Of a DNA stretch of 64,000 bases, positions 1-10,288 are shown in pieces. The DNA is taken from NCBI GenBank assembly GCA_019634735.1, contig JAHCAT010000001.1:372001-436000 (forward strand), read 5' to 3'. Source of the stretch: Lysobacterales bacterium. Lineage in GTDB: Bacteria; Pseudomonadota; Gammaproteobacteria; Xanthomonadales; UBA2363. Numbering within the stretch: the first letter of the stretch is position 1; the number at the start of each line of letters is the position of its first letter. Below the pieces are notes generated by a model, which saw nothing but the letters and a program-made list of their open reading frames with translations, was not told where the DNA came from and made no database searches. Made by a program: the position numbers and the translations under genes.

Positions 1-549
1 GCCGCCCACCAGCACGGCCATGGCCAGCAGGTGCGGCAGCAGGAAGGGCCCCCAGGGCCGGCCCGGCGCCACGTCCGGCCGGCGCACCGTCAGCCACGCG
101 AACAGCACAGCGACCAACAGCAGCGACGCCAGGCACCAGCCGCAGACCGCGCGCAGGTGGATGGCGGCGGCCAGGGTGAGGAACACACTGATCGACAGGC
201 CGACCAGGGCCAGCCGCCACTGGCGACGCCACCGCTTCAGGGCAGGTGCGGGATCTAGGCTTGCGAGAAGCATAAGCACGTACAGACCGAACCCCCAGAC
301 CGCCACGGGCAGACCGAACAGGCTGCCCCAGCGGCTGCCCTGGACGATTGCGCAGCCGCCCTCGGTCGAACACAGGGCCGGGCGGCCGTCGCCCAGCGCC
401 ACCACCGACAGGTAGCCGGTGAGCAGGAGGCCCAGCCCGATCAAGGCGAGCACCGGCCGATCGATGACCACGCCGATGCGGCGGCCGGTTCGCGGCGTCT
501 GGGGAGGGGCTGGGCGCTTGCGCGCTGGATCGCGACGGCTCCGTGTCAT
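1..549 (-). CDS. VKOR-family thiol oxidoreductase, 3' end outside the window
   Basis: Reading from an ATG at 549 on the minus strand gives 183 codons open to the window edge. The product has a short basic N-terminus, then hydrophobic helices at about residues 32-52, 78-98, 113-131 and 140-152. It shows the paired cysteines of the vitamin K epoxide reductase family: C60 and C66 in a loop after the first helix, and C136-G-W-C139 as the CxxC redox site. The stretch GSLFGLPVAVWG after the loop cysteines also fits. Bacterial members are inner-membrane enzymes that reoxidise a DsbA-like partner with quinone, so a role in periplasmic disulfide formation is likely. Whether a thioredoxin-like domain is fused at the C-terminus cannot be seen. 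The family assignment is firm from the motif pattern; the partner is inferred. Confidence 0.85.
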   Translation of the reverse strand, partial: MTRSRRDPARKRPAPPQTPRTGRRIGVVIDRPVLALIGLGLLLTGYLSVVALGDGRPALCSTEGGCAIVQGSRWGSLFGLPVAVWGFGLYVLMLLASLDPAPALKRWRRQWRLALVGLSISVFLTLAAAIHLRAVCGWCLASLLLVAVLFAWLTVRRPDVAPGRPWGPFLLPHLLAMAVLVGG

Positions 550-741
550 TTCCCTGGGGTCCTGCGTGGTCTGGCGGCGCCCGACTGTAATGCCGCCCGG
601 CGGCCAGCGGTAGGGGTGGCCTTCGCGCGCAGCCGGGCTGGCCGCCGGGCGCCCTGCCGACCGGATGCGAACCCGGGCCTCCTGGGCGACGGGGTTCCTC
701 TACCCTGTGCGCTGCTCCGCAGCCCGTCGCCCTTAGCCGCC

Positions 742-1638
742 ATGGCCCGAACGATCCGAACCGCGCGCGTCGCCGCCGGCCTGCTGCTGCTGAGCGTCAA
801 TACCCTGGTCCACGTGGTGCCCCTGCTGATGGTGGCGCTGGCCAAGGCAGTGCTGCGCTGGCGGCCGCTGCGACGGTTGCTCGACCGGGTCCTGATGGCG
901 ATCGCGGAGAGCTGGATCGGCGTCAACGCCTTCCTGCTGGACCGTCTCACGCCCTTGCGCATCCACGTCGAGCTGCCTTCCGGGTTGCGCCGGGACGGTC
1001 ACTATCTGGTTCTCGCCAACCACCAGAGCTGGGTCGACATCCCAGTGCTGCAGAAGGCCTTCAACCGCCGAATACCGCTGCTGCGCTTCTTCCTCAAGCG
1101 GCAACTGTTCTGGGTGCCGCTGCTGGGCCTGGCATGGTGGGCGCTGGATTTTCCCTTCATGCGCCGCTACACGCGCGAACAGGTGGCCCGGCGCCCGGCG
1201 CTGGCGGGACGCGACCTCGAAGCCACCCGCCGCGCCTGCGAGCGGTTCCGGGACATTCCGGTGTCGGTGATGAACTTCCCCGAGGGCAGCCGGCGCACCC
1301 CGGAGAAGCACGCCGCGCAGGGCTCGCCCTACCGGTACCTGCTCAGGCCGCGCGCGGGCGGCGTCGCCTTCGTGCTCGGCGCCATGGGCGAGGCGATCGA
1401 CACCGTGCTCGACGTCACCGTCGCCTATCAGGGTGCCGCGCCCAGTCTGTCGGACCTGCTGGCCGGAGATGTCCGTCGGGTCGACGTGCTGGTGCGCACG
1501 CTGCCGGTGCCGCCGGCGTTGATGTCCGGCGAGGTGATGGCCGGCGACACCGCACAGGCCGCTGCCCGCGACTGGATCAACGCACTCTGGCGCGACAAGG
1601 ACGACCGTCTCGCCGATCTGGCAGGCCGCCTGGGCTGA
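742..1638 (+). CDS. PlsC-like acyltransferase (YihG type)
   Basis: A 298-residue protein with the glycerolphosphate acyltransferase motifs NHQSWVD (residues 93-99, catalytic His and Asp) and FPEGSR (179-184, phosphate binding). A hydrophobic N-terminal segment (about residues 8-36) suggests inner-membrane attachment. It resembles the YihG branch of 1-acyl-glycerol-3-phosphate acyltransferase-like proteins, which transfer an acyl chain to a lysophospholipid. The frame is open further upstream to 616, but the ATG at 742 places the hydrophobic segment at the N-terminus as in relatives and was preferred. It stands alone, convergent with the alcohol dehydrogenase gene. Substrate is not deducible from sequence. 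Confidence 0.85.
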   Translation: MARTIRTARVAAGLLLLSVNTLVHVVPLLMVALAKAVLRWRPLRRLLDRVLMAIAESWIGVNAFLLDRLTPLRIHVELPSGLRRDGHYLVLANHQSWVDIPVLQKAFNRRIPLLRFFLKRQLFWVPLLGLAWWALDFPFMRRYTREQVARRPALAGRDLEATRRACERFRDIPVSVMNFPEGSRRTPEKHAAQGSPYRYLLRPRAGGVAFVLGAMGEAIDTVLDVTVAYQGAAPSLSDLLAGDVRRVDVLVRTLPVPPALMSGEVMAGDTAQAAARDWINALWRDKDDRLADLAGRLG

Positions 1639-1659
1639 GGCGACCCGGCCCGGCGGACG

Positions 1660-2769
1660 TCAGTACATCACCACGCTGCGGATCGATTCGCCGGCGTGCA
1701 TGAGATCGAAGGCCTCGTTGATCCGGTCGAGTGGCAGCGTGTGGGTGATCAACGGATCGATCTCGATCTTGCCTTCCATGTACCAGTCGACGATGCGCGG
1801 CACGTCGGTGCGGCCACGCGCGCCGCCGAAGGCGCTGCCTCGCCAGTTGCGCCCGGTGACCAGCTGGAAGGGTCGGGTGGCGATCTCGGCGCCTGCCGGC
1901 GCCACCCCGATGATGACGCTGGTTCCCCAGCCCTTGTGCGCACATTCCAGGGCCTGGCGCATCACCTTGACGTTACCGATGCACTCGAATGTGTAGTCGG
2001 CGCCGCCCCGGGTCAGGTCGACCAGGTAGGGGACCAGGTCGCCCTCCACTTCGGCGGGATTCACGAAGTGGGTCATGCCGAAACGCTCGGCGATGTCCCT
2101 GCGCGCGGGATTCAGGTCGACCCCGACGATCATGTCGGCGCCGGCCAGCCGCGCGCCCTGGATGACGTTCAGGCCGATGCCGCCCAGCCCGAACACCACC
2201 ACCTTCGAGCCCACCTCGACGCCGGCCGTGAACAGCACCGCCCCGATCCCGGTGGTCACGCCGCAGCCGATGTAGCAGACCTTGTCGAATGGCGCGTCCT
2301 CGCGGATCTTCGCCAGTGCGATTTCCGGGACCACGGTGAACTGCGCGAACGTCGAGGTGCCCATGTAATGGTGGATGGGCTCGCCGGCGATCGAGAACCG
2401 GCTCGAGCCGTCGGGCATCAGCCCCTGTCCCTGGGTGCTTCGGATCGCCTGGCAGAGGTTGGTCTTCGGGTGCAGGCAGTATTCGCACTGCCGGCACTCG
2501 GGGGTGTACAGCGGGATCACGTGGTCGCCCTTGCGCAGCGAGGTCACGCCTGGACCGACATCGACAACCACGCCGGCGCCCTCATGCCCGAGGATGGCCG
2601 GGAACAGGCCTTCGGGGTCGTCGCCGGACAGGGTGAAGGCATCGGTGTGGCACACGCCGGTGGCCTTGATCTCGACCAGCACCTCGCCCGCCCGTGGCCC
2701 TTCGAGGTCGACGGTTTCGATGCTGAGCGGGGCGCCCGCGCGATGGGCGACGGCTGCCTTGACCTTCAT
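1660..2769 (-). CDS. frmA: S-(hydroxymethyl)glutathione dehydrogenase / class III alcohol dehydrogenase
   Basis: A 369-residue zinc alcohol dehydrogenase of the usual class III length. Catalytic zinc ligands are C40 (GVCHTD) and H62 (GHEGAG). The structural zinc loop is C92, C95, C98 and C106 (CRQCEYC). A GLGGIG Rossmann motif binds NAD. Class III enzymes oxidise S-hydroxymethylglutathione, formed spontaneously from formaldehyde and glutathione, to S-formylglutathione. No frmB (formylglutathione hydrolase) or frmR regulator gene is adjacent, so the downstream step must be encoded elsewhere. Located in the cytoplasm. Strong family-level call. Confidence 0.95.
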   Translation of the reverse strand: MKVKAAVAHRAGAPLSIETVDLEGPRAGEVLVEIKATGVCHTDAFTLSGDDPEGLFPAILGHEGAGVVVDVGPGVTSLRKGDHVIPLYTPECRQCEYCLHPKTNLCQAIRSTQGQGLMPDGSSRFSIAGEPIHHYMGTSTFAQFTVVPEIALAKIREDAPFDKVCYIGCGVTTGIGAVLFTAGVEVGSKVVVFGLGGIGLNVIQGARLAGADMIVGVDLNPARRDIAERFGMTHFVNPAEVEGDLVPYLVDLTRGGADYTFECIGNVKVMRQALECAHKGWGTSVIIGVAPAGAEIATRPFQLVTGRNWRGSAFGGARGRTDVPRIVDWYMEGKIEIDPLITHTLPLDRINEAFDLMHAGESIRSVVMY

Positions 2770-2862
2770 GGCGTCTCCAGGGTTCGGGATCGAGGCACAG
2801 GGTAGCCGCAGGGCAACCGGTCCGGAAACAGCATCGGCCGTGCGGCCGCCCCTCCGAGGACT

Positions 2863-3288
2863 TCAGCGGGTCGGGTCGGCGTCGTCCGGTGAGGGAAGGG
2901 CGTCTCCTGCACCGGCGTTGAGACTGAGGAAGTGCTCCTCGAGCGCGTCGCAGGCCGCGGGGTCACCTTCGCACCGGATGTCCATGCGGATCACCACCTG
3001 GCCATCGCGCTCGAGCACGCTGCGCCGGACCACGGCCGGGTGCGCGGGGTCGTCCTCCGGGGCGAAGGTCCAGATCGCCAGGTTCACCGGGTCTTCGATG
3101 CTCAGCCAGCCGTCGGCGCGCGACATGCGCACATCGTCGCGCGCCTGCAGGGCGCTGCGGGCGGCCTCGACGGACGGGAAGCCGATATCGGATTCGTCCT
3201 GGGCGGCCGCGGTGCCGGCCAGGAGGGCAGGCAGGACCAGGCTCAGGCAGGCCTGTCGCAGGAGAGACATGGTGCGATCCTTGTTCAT
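2863..3288 (-). CDS. Small secreted protein of unknown function
   Basis: A 141-residue product starting at the ATG at 3288, whose ATGA overlaps the stop of the ferritin-like gene just upstream, so the two are probably translationally coupled. An alternative start (ATG at 3270) gives MSLLRQ. Either start leaves a signal peptide ending at about TAAAQ. The mature part is acidic and has one cysteine pair in CEGDPAAC, which could form a disulfide. No domain was recognised. It is likely exported to the periplasm. Confidence 0.7.
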   Translation of the reverse strand: MNKDRTMSLLRQACLSLVLPALLAGTAAAQDESDIGFPSVEAARSALQARDDVRMSRADGWLSIEDPVNLAIWTFAPEDDPAHPAVVRRSVLERDGQVVIRMDIRCEGDPAACDALEEHFLSLNAGAGDALPSPDDADPTR

Positions 3289-4112
3289 TGGGAGGGTGGG
3301 AAGAAGGCGCCAGCGCCACGGCCGCGCAGGCGCCACCAGGCCAGGCCGGTCGCGGCCCGGGCCAGCCGACCCTGCGGTCGCAGACCGACCGCCCGGGCGA
3401 TCATGTGCACTGCGCGGCGGACATGGTCCTTGCGGAAACCAGCCAGCGCCGCGCGCTGCTGTGCCCGGAAACAGGCGGTGCGCTCGTAGGGCTGGCCGGA
3501 CGGGGCGACGTTGGCGCTCCACCAGGCATAGGCCAGTTCGTCGTCGTCGGCCTCCGAGACGCGGCCGAGGGCGATCCGGAGCCGGCGCAACAGACCGACC
3601 CGGTCAGCCGGCGCATAGCGCTGGTAGAGCGCGTGGAACAGCCGGTAGTGACTGAACTCGTCGCGGGCGATGCGGCCTGCGACATCGCGCAGCACCGGCT
3701 CGGTGCCGGCATCGCGCAGGCTGGAGTAGAACGACGAGGTGCCGCACTCGACGATGCAGCGCGCGATCATCTCGCCGGCGCGCGAGCCGCGCACGCTGGC
3801 CGCCGCATCCGGATGGATCCGGTAGCCCTCCCTGAACCGCGCCATGGCCGCCTCGAAATCGAACGACGGATCGGCCAGGACCGCCCAGCGCCCCAGGACA
3901 AGGCCGTGCCGGCGCTCGTCCTCGCCCCACTGGCGGATCAGCGCAAGCACATCGGGCGCGTCGGCGAACACGCGGCCGAGGTAGTCGACGTAGTCGTCGG
4001 CATTGAACTCGACCAGCGCGGCGGCCTTGACGGCGGCCAGCTGGGTGGCGTCGACCCGATGCGGGTCGAACGCGGACCAGTCGATGTCCTCGGGGGTCCA
4101 GGGCGCGTGCAT
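3285..4112 (-). CDS. Ferritin-like diiron-fold protein
   Basis: A 275-residue soluble protein starting at the ATG at 4112. It has two ExxH-type segments typical of ferritin-like four-helix diiron proteins: EDERRH near residue 70 and DEFSHYRLF near residue 150. A further acidic helix (CIVECGTSSFY) lies between them. The C-terminal third is basic. These features suggest a ferritin-like hydroxylase or oxidase, but no substrate can be named. The stop overlaps the start of the following secreted-protein gene by four bases, so the pair forms an operon. The frame stays open upstream to 4379 without a convincing start. Confidence 0.75.
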   Translation of the reverse strand: MHAPWTPEDIDWSAFDPHRVDATQLAAVKAAALVEFNADDYVDYLGRVFADAPDVLALIRQWGEDERRHGLVLGRWAVLADPSFDFEAAMARFREGYRIHPDAAASVRGSRAGEMIARCIVECGTSSFYSSLRDAGTEPVLRDVAGRIARDEFSHYRLFHALYQRYAPADRVGLLRRLRIALGRVSEADDDELAYAWWSANVAPSGQPYERTACFRAQQRAALAGFRKDHVRRAVHMIARAVGLRPQGRLARAATGLAWWRLRGRGAGAFFPPSQ

Positions 4113-4254
4113 GACAGGAGGGTGACGGCGACCGGCGGACGCTAGCACAGCTGGGCGCTGGGCCAACCGAACGATTGATGACCGGTGGCCGCGTACCGGG
4201 CGACGACGATCAGTGCGCCCGGGTGGAACGCGGGCGCGGCGCCGCGCACCCGTC

Positions 4255-4700
4255 TCAGGCCGTCGGCGGCGCCCGTAGCACCGCGCCCCCGCGGGCCTGC
4301 CCGGCCAGGACCCGCACGCGGGCGAGCAGTGCGGCCAGGCCGTTGCTGCGCGTCGGCGAAAGGTGGTTGCCCAGGCCAATGGCGTGGATGAACTGCGGCT
4401 CGGTGGCGAGGATGTCCTCGGCCGGCAAGCCCGAATAGACCCGCAGGACCAGGGCGATAAGTCCGGAGACGATCACCGAGTCGCTGCCCGCATGCAGCGT
4501 CAGGGCCGAGGCGTCGCCCTCGGCCACCAGCCAGACCAGCGACTGGCAGCCGTGGATGCGGTTCTCCTCGGTGCGCCAGGCCTCCGGGAACGGCGGCAGG
4601 GCCCGGCCAAGGTCGATCAGGTACTGGTAGCGCTCGCTCCAGTCGCCGAACAGGGCGAACTCCTCGGCGATCCGCTGCTGCGCCTGGCTGGCCTGGGCGT

Positions 4701-4704
<4 letters not shown>
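4255..4704 (-). CDS. sufE: SufE-family cysteine desulfurase sulfur acceptor
   Basis: A 149-residue protein of normal SufE length with the acceptor cysteine C53 in IHGCQSLVW. SufE proteins take persulfide sulfur from a SufS/CsdA-type cysteine desulfurase and pass it to Fe-S cluster assembly. The start chosen is the GTG at 4704, which overlaps the cysS stop as GTGA; another GTG lies at 4713. There is no suf operon here. The gene is instead coupled to cysteinyl-tRNA synthetase, which links it only by the common amino acid cysteine. It could equally be the CsdE paralogue. Confidence 0.88.
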
Positions 4705-6077
<1,373 letters not shown>

Positions 6078-6222
6078 GGGATTCTTGTGCAGAGCAGCAA
6101 CGGTAACTCTAGCAAAGCACCGCCGGCACTGGAAAAATCCGGCGCCGGGTTCATCTGCCGTTTGTTGGCTTCACGTTAAATTGCCCGAACCCGCCCGCCC
6201 TCCGGTAAGCCACGGACCGATC

Positions 6223-6816
6223 ATGCGCGACGCAGCCTTCCTGTCCGGCCGCCTGGCCTCCGCCGCCTGCTGCCTCCTGATGCCGCTTGCACCCGCCCTT
6301 GGCCAGCCAGGCGGGGCGCTGGAGATTCCCGGCGCCGAGCACGTCAACTTCGCCTACGCCCAGGTGCTTCGCGTCCAGGCGGTGTACGCCGAGGTAGAGG
6401 TGCCCAGGGCCGTCGAGTACTGCGAGAATTACGACCGCGTGGAACGAAACGGCCCGCGCAGCGCCGGCGGCACCGTGCTCGGGGCCCTGATCGGGGGCGC
6501 GATCGGCAACCAGATCGGCTCCGGCAGCGGCCGGCGTGCGGCCACGGTCGCCGGGGCCGTGGCCGGCGGCGCGATCGGACACGCGGCGGGCAGCGAGACC
6601 CGGATCAGCAACGAGCAGCGCTGCCATCTGGTCGAGGAGTACGTGGTCGAGACCCAGGTCACCGGCTATGACGTCGAGTATCGCTACCGGGGCGAGGTCT
6701 ACATGTCCCGGCTCGACTTCGACCCCGGCGATCGGCTGCGCATCCGGGTCAGCGTCTCGCCGGCGATCCACGCAGATGGCTACCCAGGCTCGTCCGGGGT
6801 GATGAGCCCGAACTAG
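6223..6816 (+). CDS. Secreted glycine-zipper protein
   Basis: A 197-residue protein with an N-terminal signal peptide (cleavage near ALG-Q) and a central glycine-zipper segment at about residues 85-125 (repeated GxxxG in GALIGGAIGNQIGSGSG and GAVAGGAIGHAAG). Glycine-zipper 2TM proteins sit in the envelope and are common, poorly characterised proteins of Gammaproteobacteria. Two cysteines flank the zipper (C66 and C128, approximate). The start at 6223 was chosen because it begins the signal peptide; the frame is open earlier over the cysS 5' region. The gene is divergent from cysS and followed by a repeat element. Confidence 0.78.
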   Translation: MRDAAFLSGRLASAACCLLMPLAPALGQPGGALEIPGAEHVNFAYAQVLRVQAVYAEVEVPRAVEYCENYDRVERNGPRSAGGTVLGALIGGAIGNQIGSGSGRRAATVAGAVAGGAIGHAAGSETRISNEQRCHLVEEYVVETQVTGYDVEYRYRGEVYMSRLDFDPGDRLRIRVSVSPAIHADGYPGSSGVMSPN

Positions 6817-6970
6817 CAGCTTGTTGAAAAACGACCTTCCTGGTCGTTTTTCAAGTCGCCCGTCCGGCGCAGGTCCGGACGGGCTCCCGTCGAATCAACT
6901 GCTTACGCACTTGCTTCGCCGAGCGGCCATCCACGGCCGCCGCCAGCAGGCTGTTTTTCAACAGCCTGCC
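6817..6970. repeat. MITE-like element with terminal inverted repeats
   Basis: Immediately after the glycine-zipper stop, the left end reads GCAGCTTGTTGAAAAACGAC and the right end, read on the other strand, GCAGGCTGTTGAAAAACAGC. These are imperfect terminal inverted repeats of about 20 bases bounding roughly 150 bases with no gene. The TGTTGAAAAA core resembles the ends of some IS families, which is from memory. It could be a non-autonomous element or an extragenic palindrome. Each end also folds on itself. Confidence 0.5.
6824..6854 (+). terminator. Perfect 13-bp hairpin downstream of the glycine-zipper gene
   Basis: A 13-bp stem (6824-6836 with 6842-6854) closes a TTCCT loop, and the descending arm ends in five T. 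It begins 8 bases after the stop codon and can act as a terminator in either direction. It is part of the repeat element described here, so termination may be incidental. Confidence 0.5.
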
Positions 6971-7263
6971 AGGGAAGGTCCCATCGAGGCCATCCTGGCC
7001 TTGGTCAGGCTCGCCGGGCCCGGCCCCTGCCCGGGTCCGACTCCGATGAACCAGGCACGTGCATGCGGGATTCCCGCCGGCCCAGCCACAGGCCGGGGCA
7101 AGGCCTGTATCGACCGGGCCTTCCCTGGCCGGATGGTTCATGCTGCCGGCCGGACCCTCACCGGTCCGCAGCGACGTCGCGGCGACCGGTCAGGCGATCG
7201 GCTCGGTCCTGCCCACAGTCACAGTCCCGCTCGAGCCGGGGACGGGTCCGCAGTCCGGCTGCC
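6971..7263. other. Intergenic stretch, nothing recognised
   Basis: GC-rich sequence between the repeat element and the 3' end of the oligopeptidase gene. Short GGCC/CCGG-rich palindromes are present but no coding signal, RNA or promoter is convincing. Confidence 0.5.
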
Positions 7264-9420
7264 TCAGTCGTCGATGCCAAGCTGGTCGAGCAGAAAGGCG
7301 TATTCCTCGGCGATCTCGCGGTAGCGCCGGAAACGGCCGGACTTGCCGCCATGGCCCGCCTCCAGATTGGTCTTGAACAGCAGCGGTGCGCTGCCGGTGG
7401 CCGTGGCGCGCAGCCGCGCCACCCACTTCGCCGGCTCCCAGTACTGAACCTGGGAATCCCACAGCCCGGTGGTCACCAGCAGGGCCGGGTAGTCCCCGGC
7501 CTGGACGTTGTCGTACGGCGAGTACGACAGGATGTAGTCGTAGCTTGCCTTCTCCTCCGGGTTGCCCCACTCGTCGTACTCGTTGGTGGTCAGCGGGATG
7601 CTGGCGTCGAGCATGGTGGTGACGACATCGACGAAGGGCACGTGCGCCACCATCGCCCGGTAGCGATCCGGAGCCATGTTGGCGACCGCGCCGATCAGCA
7701 GGCCGCCCGCGCTGCCGCCAGCCGCGACCACCCGGTCGGCGGCGCCATAGCCCTGTTCGACCAGGTGCGCGGTGACCGCGATGAAGTCGGTGAAGCTGTT
7801 GCGCTTGGCCAGTTGCCGGCCGGACTCGTACCAGCGTCGGCCCATCTCCTCGCCGCCGCGGATGTGGGCGATCGCGAACACCACGCCCCGGTCGACCAGC
7901 GAAAGCCGGGCCGAGCTGAAGTAGGGGTCCATCGACAGGCCATAGGCGCCGTAGCCGTACTGGTACAGGGCGGCGCTGCCGTCGCGCGCCAGGCCCTTGC
8001 GGTAGAGCAGGCTGACCGGGATCCGCTCGCCGTCGTCGGCGATCGCCCAGGTTCGCTCGGTGACGTAGTCGGCGCTGTCGAAGCCGCCCAGCACCGGGTC
8101 GCGCTTGAGCAGGCGGCGTTCGCCGGTCGCCATGTCCACCTCGTAGACGGTGCCGGGCGTGGTCAGCGAGCTGTACCGGTAGCGCAGCCAGCGGGTGTCC
8201 TGCTCGGGATTGTCGTCGATCTCCGCCACGTAGGCGGCCTCATCGGCGCCGATGTATTCCTCGCGCGAGCCGTCCCAGGCGCGGATGCGCACGCGCTTGA
8301 GGCCCTCGCTGCGCTCGCCGATCGCCAGGAACTCGCGGAACAGCTCGAACTCCTCCAGGTAGACGTCGTCGCGATGCGGCAGCAGTTCCTGCCAGGCGTC
8401 CCGGCTGCCGGTGGCCGCGTCGTCGACGGCCATCAGCCGGAAGTTCGGCGCCAGCCAGTTGGTGCGGATGATCCACCGGCCGTCGATGTGGTCGGCCGAG
8501 TACTCGATGCCGCGCTCGCGCGGTGCCAGCACCTCGAACTCGCCCGCAGGCGTACCGGCATCCAGGAAGCGCACCTCGTCGGTGACCGTGCTGCCGCTGT
8601 GGACGACCACGTAGCGCTCGTCGCCGCTGCGGTCGACGCCCAGGTAGAAGCTGTCGTCCGCCTCCTCGTAGACGGTGACGTCCTGCGCGGCCGGCGTCCC
8701 CAGGACATGGCGCTTGACGCGCCGGCCGAGCAGGGTGTCGGGATCGTTCTCGATGTAGAACACCGTGCGGTTGTCGGCCGCCCAGACCAGGTCGGCGCTG
8801 GCGCCGGTGATGGTGTCGGGCAGCTCCTTGCCGGTCGCCAGGTCGCGGAAGCGCAGGGTGTACTGGCGACGGCCGACGGTGTCCTGTGCCCAGGCCAGCA
8901 GCCGGCCGTCGTCGCTGACCGCATAGTTGCCGATCTGGAAGTAGTCCAGGCCCTCGCCCAGGGCGTTGCCGTCGAGCAGCACCTCCTCGGGCGACGCCAT
9001 GCTGTCCTTGCGGCGGGCATGGATGGCGTATTCGCGACCCTCCTCGTAGCGGGCGTAGTACCAGTAGCCGCGATGGCGCGCTGGCACGGTGGCGTCGTCC
9101 TGCTTGATGCGCCCGACGATCTCGTCGTACAGGCGCCCGGTCAACGGCGCCAGGGGCGCCATGTGGCGCTCGAACCAGGCGTTCTCGGCCTGCAGGTACG
9201 CCAGCATCGCCGGATCCTGCCGGCTGTCGTCGCGCAGCCAGTACCAGGGATCCTCACGATCGCCGTTGGCCGAGGTCACCGTGTGGGTTCGCCGCTCGGC
9301 CAGCGGTGGCCGGTGGCTGTCGCCCGCAACACCGAGGGGCTGGGAGGGGTTGGTGCAGGACACGGTCATTAGGCAGGCCAGGAAGATGAGGCCGGCACGG
9401 GCCGGCAGGTGAAAAGGCAT
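7264..9420 (-). CDS. ptrB: Oligopeptidase B-like S9 serine peptidase, predicted lipoprotein or exported
   Basis: A 718-residue S9A peptidase. The N-terminal beta-propeller part starts with the family phrase DPWYWLRDD. The C-terminal alpha/beta-hydrolase part carries the nucleophile in GGSAGG (about residue 567), Asp in GLWDSQVQYWEP (about 656) and His in EAGHGGKSGR (about 689). Oligopeptidase B cleaves short peptides after basic residues. Unlike the cytosolic E. coli enzyme, this one starts with a signal sequence ending in LMTVSC, which looks like a lipobox, so periplasmic or envelope location is likely. The start is the ATG at 9420. Confidence 0.93.
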   Translation of the reverse strand: MPFHLPARAGLIFLACLMTVSCTNPSQPLGVAGDSHRPPLAERRTHTVTSANGDREDPWYWLRDDSRQDPAMLAYLQAENAWFERHMAPLAPLTGRLYDEIVGRIKQDDATVPARHRGYWYYARYEEGREYAIHARRKDSMASPEEVLLDGNALGEGLDYFQIGNYAVSDDGRLLAWAQDTVGRRQYTLRFRDLATGKELPDTITGASADLVWAADNRTVFYIENDPDTLLGRRVKRHVLGTPAAQDVTVYEEADDSFYLGVDRSGDERYVVVHSGSTVTDEVRFLDAGTPAGEFEVLAPRERGIEYSADHIDGRWIIRTNWLAPNFRLMAVDDAATGSRDAWQELLPHRDDVYLEEFELFREFLAIGERSEGLKRVRIRAWDGSREEYIGADEAAYVAEIDDNPEQDTRWLRYRYSSLTTPGTVYEVDMATGERRLLKRDPVLGGFDSADYVTERTWAIADDGERIPVSLLYRKGLARDGSAALYQYGYGAYGLSMDPYFSSARLSLVDRGVVFAIAHIRGGEEMGRRWYESGRQLAKRNSFTDFIAVTAHLVEQGYGAADRVVAAGGSAGGLLIGAVANMAPDRYRAMVAHVPFVDVVTTMLDASIPLTTNEYDEWGNPEEKASYDYILSYSPYDNVQAGDYPALLVTTGLWDSQVQYWEPAKWVARLRATATGSAPLLFKTNLEAGHGGKSGRFRRYREIAEEYAFLLDQLGIDD

Positions 9421-9553
9421 CGGCTTCGGTCGGTATCGGAGGAACCGGGCCGCGGATTGTCCTTCAGATGGGGGCCAGGCGGGCGCAGGCAAGCGCCGGA
9501 CCTGTCCTTCCTCGAATCCTGCGCGACCGCCGGTCACGGGCCGCGCCGAGGCA

Positions 9554-10288
9554 TCAGGGCACCAGGGTGCTGGCTGCCCGGGGCTGCTGCCAGGGTTGCC
9601 AGAGCGTCGCCGGTGCCGGCGCATCGCACAGTCGCGCGGCCAGCGCGGCGAATTCGCTCCGCGCCATCGGCTGTGCGCCCTGGCGGGCCAGATGCGCGCT
9701 GTGCAACTGGCAGTCGACGACCGGCGCGCCGTGGCTGGCCAGGTGGCGGCACAAGGCGAGCAGAGCCACCCTGGAGCCATTGCTGGCCCGGCTGAACATC
9801 GATTCGCCGAAGAACATGCGGCCCATGCCGACGCCGTAGATGCCACCGACCAGGTCGCCCCTGGCGTCGTGCACGGCCATTGCGTGCGCATGCCCGGCCC
9901 GGTGCAGTCCGCAGTAGGCCGCGACCATCTCCGGCACGATCCAGGTGCCGTCCTGGCCGGCCCGCGGTGCCTCGGCGCAGGCGGCGATCACGGCAACGAA
10001 GTCCCGGTTGAAGGACATCGTCCAGTCGCAGCTGCGCAGCCAGCGCGCGAACCTGCGGGAAACGTGGATGCCGTCGGTGGGCAGCACCCAGCGCGGATCC
10101 GGGGCCCACCACAGGAGCGGATCGTCCGGTCCGAACCAGGGGAAACAGCCATGCCGGTAGGCATTGGCCAGGCGCCGCACCGACAGGTCGCCGCCGACGG
10201 CAAGCAGGCCGTCCGGCGCGCGCAGGGCCGCCGCCAGCGGCGGGAACGGCGCCGCCGGATCGTCGTCAAGCCGCGGCAGCGATCGCAT
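9554..10288 (-). CDS. aat: Leucyl/phenylalanyl-tRNA--protein transferase
   Basis: A 244-residue protein with the hallmark sequences of the family: GLLAVGGDLS near the N-terminus, YRHGCFPWF and WWAPDPR, GGIYGV, and FFGESMFS. It transfers Leu or Phe from aminoacyl-tRNA to N-terminal Arg/Lys of proteins, marking them for ClpS/ClpAP. The 5' end overlaps the 3' end of the upstream acyltransferase-like gene by 23 bases, so they are co-transcribed. The other bacterial N-degron transferase, bpt, lies about 9 kb away in this window. Confidence 0.96.
   Translation of the reverse strand: MRSLPRLDDDPAAPFPPLAAALRAPDGLLAVGGDLSVRRLANAYRHGCFPWFGPDDPLLWWAPDPRWVLPTDGIHVSRRFARWLRSCDWTMSFNRDFVAVIAACAEAPRAGQDGTWIVPEMVAAYCGLHRAGHAHAMAVHDARGDLVGGIYGVGMGRMFFGESMFSRASNGSRVALLALCRHLASHGAPVVDCQLHSAHLARQGAQPMARSEFAALAARLCDAPAPATLWQPWQQPRAASTLVP

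Noticed and set aside
616-741. Extension of the acyltransferase to the upstream start at 616.
   Set aside because: The added 42 residues are low-complexity and place the hydrophobic segment internally, unlike relatives.
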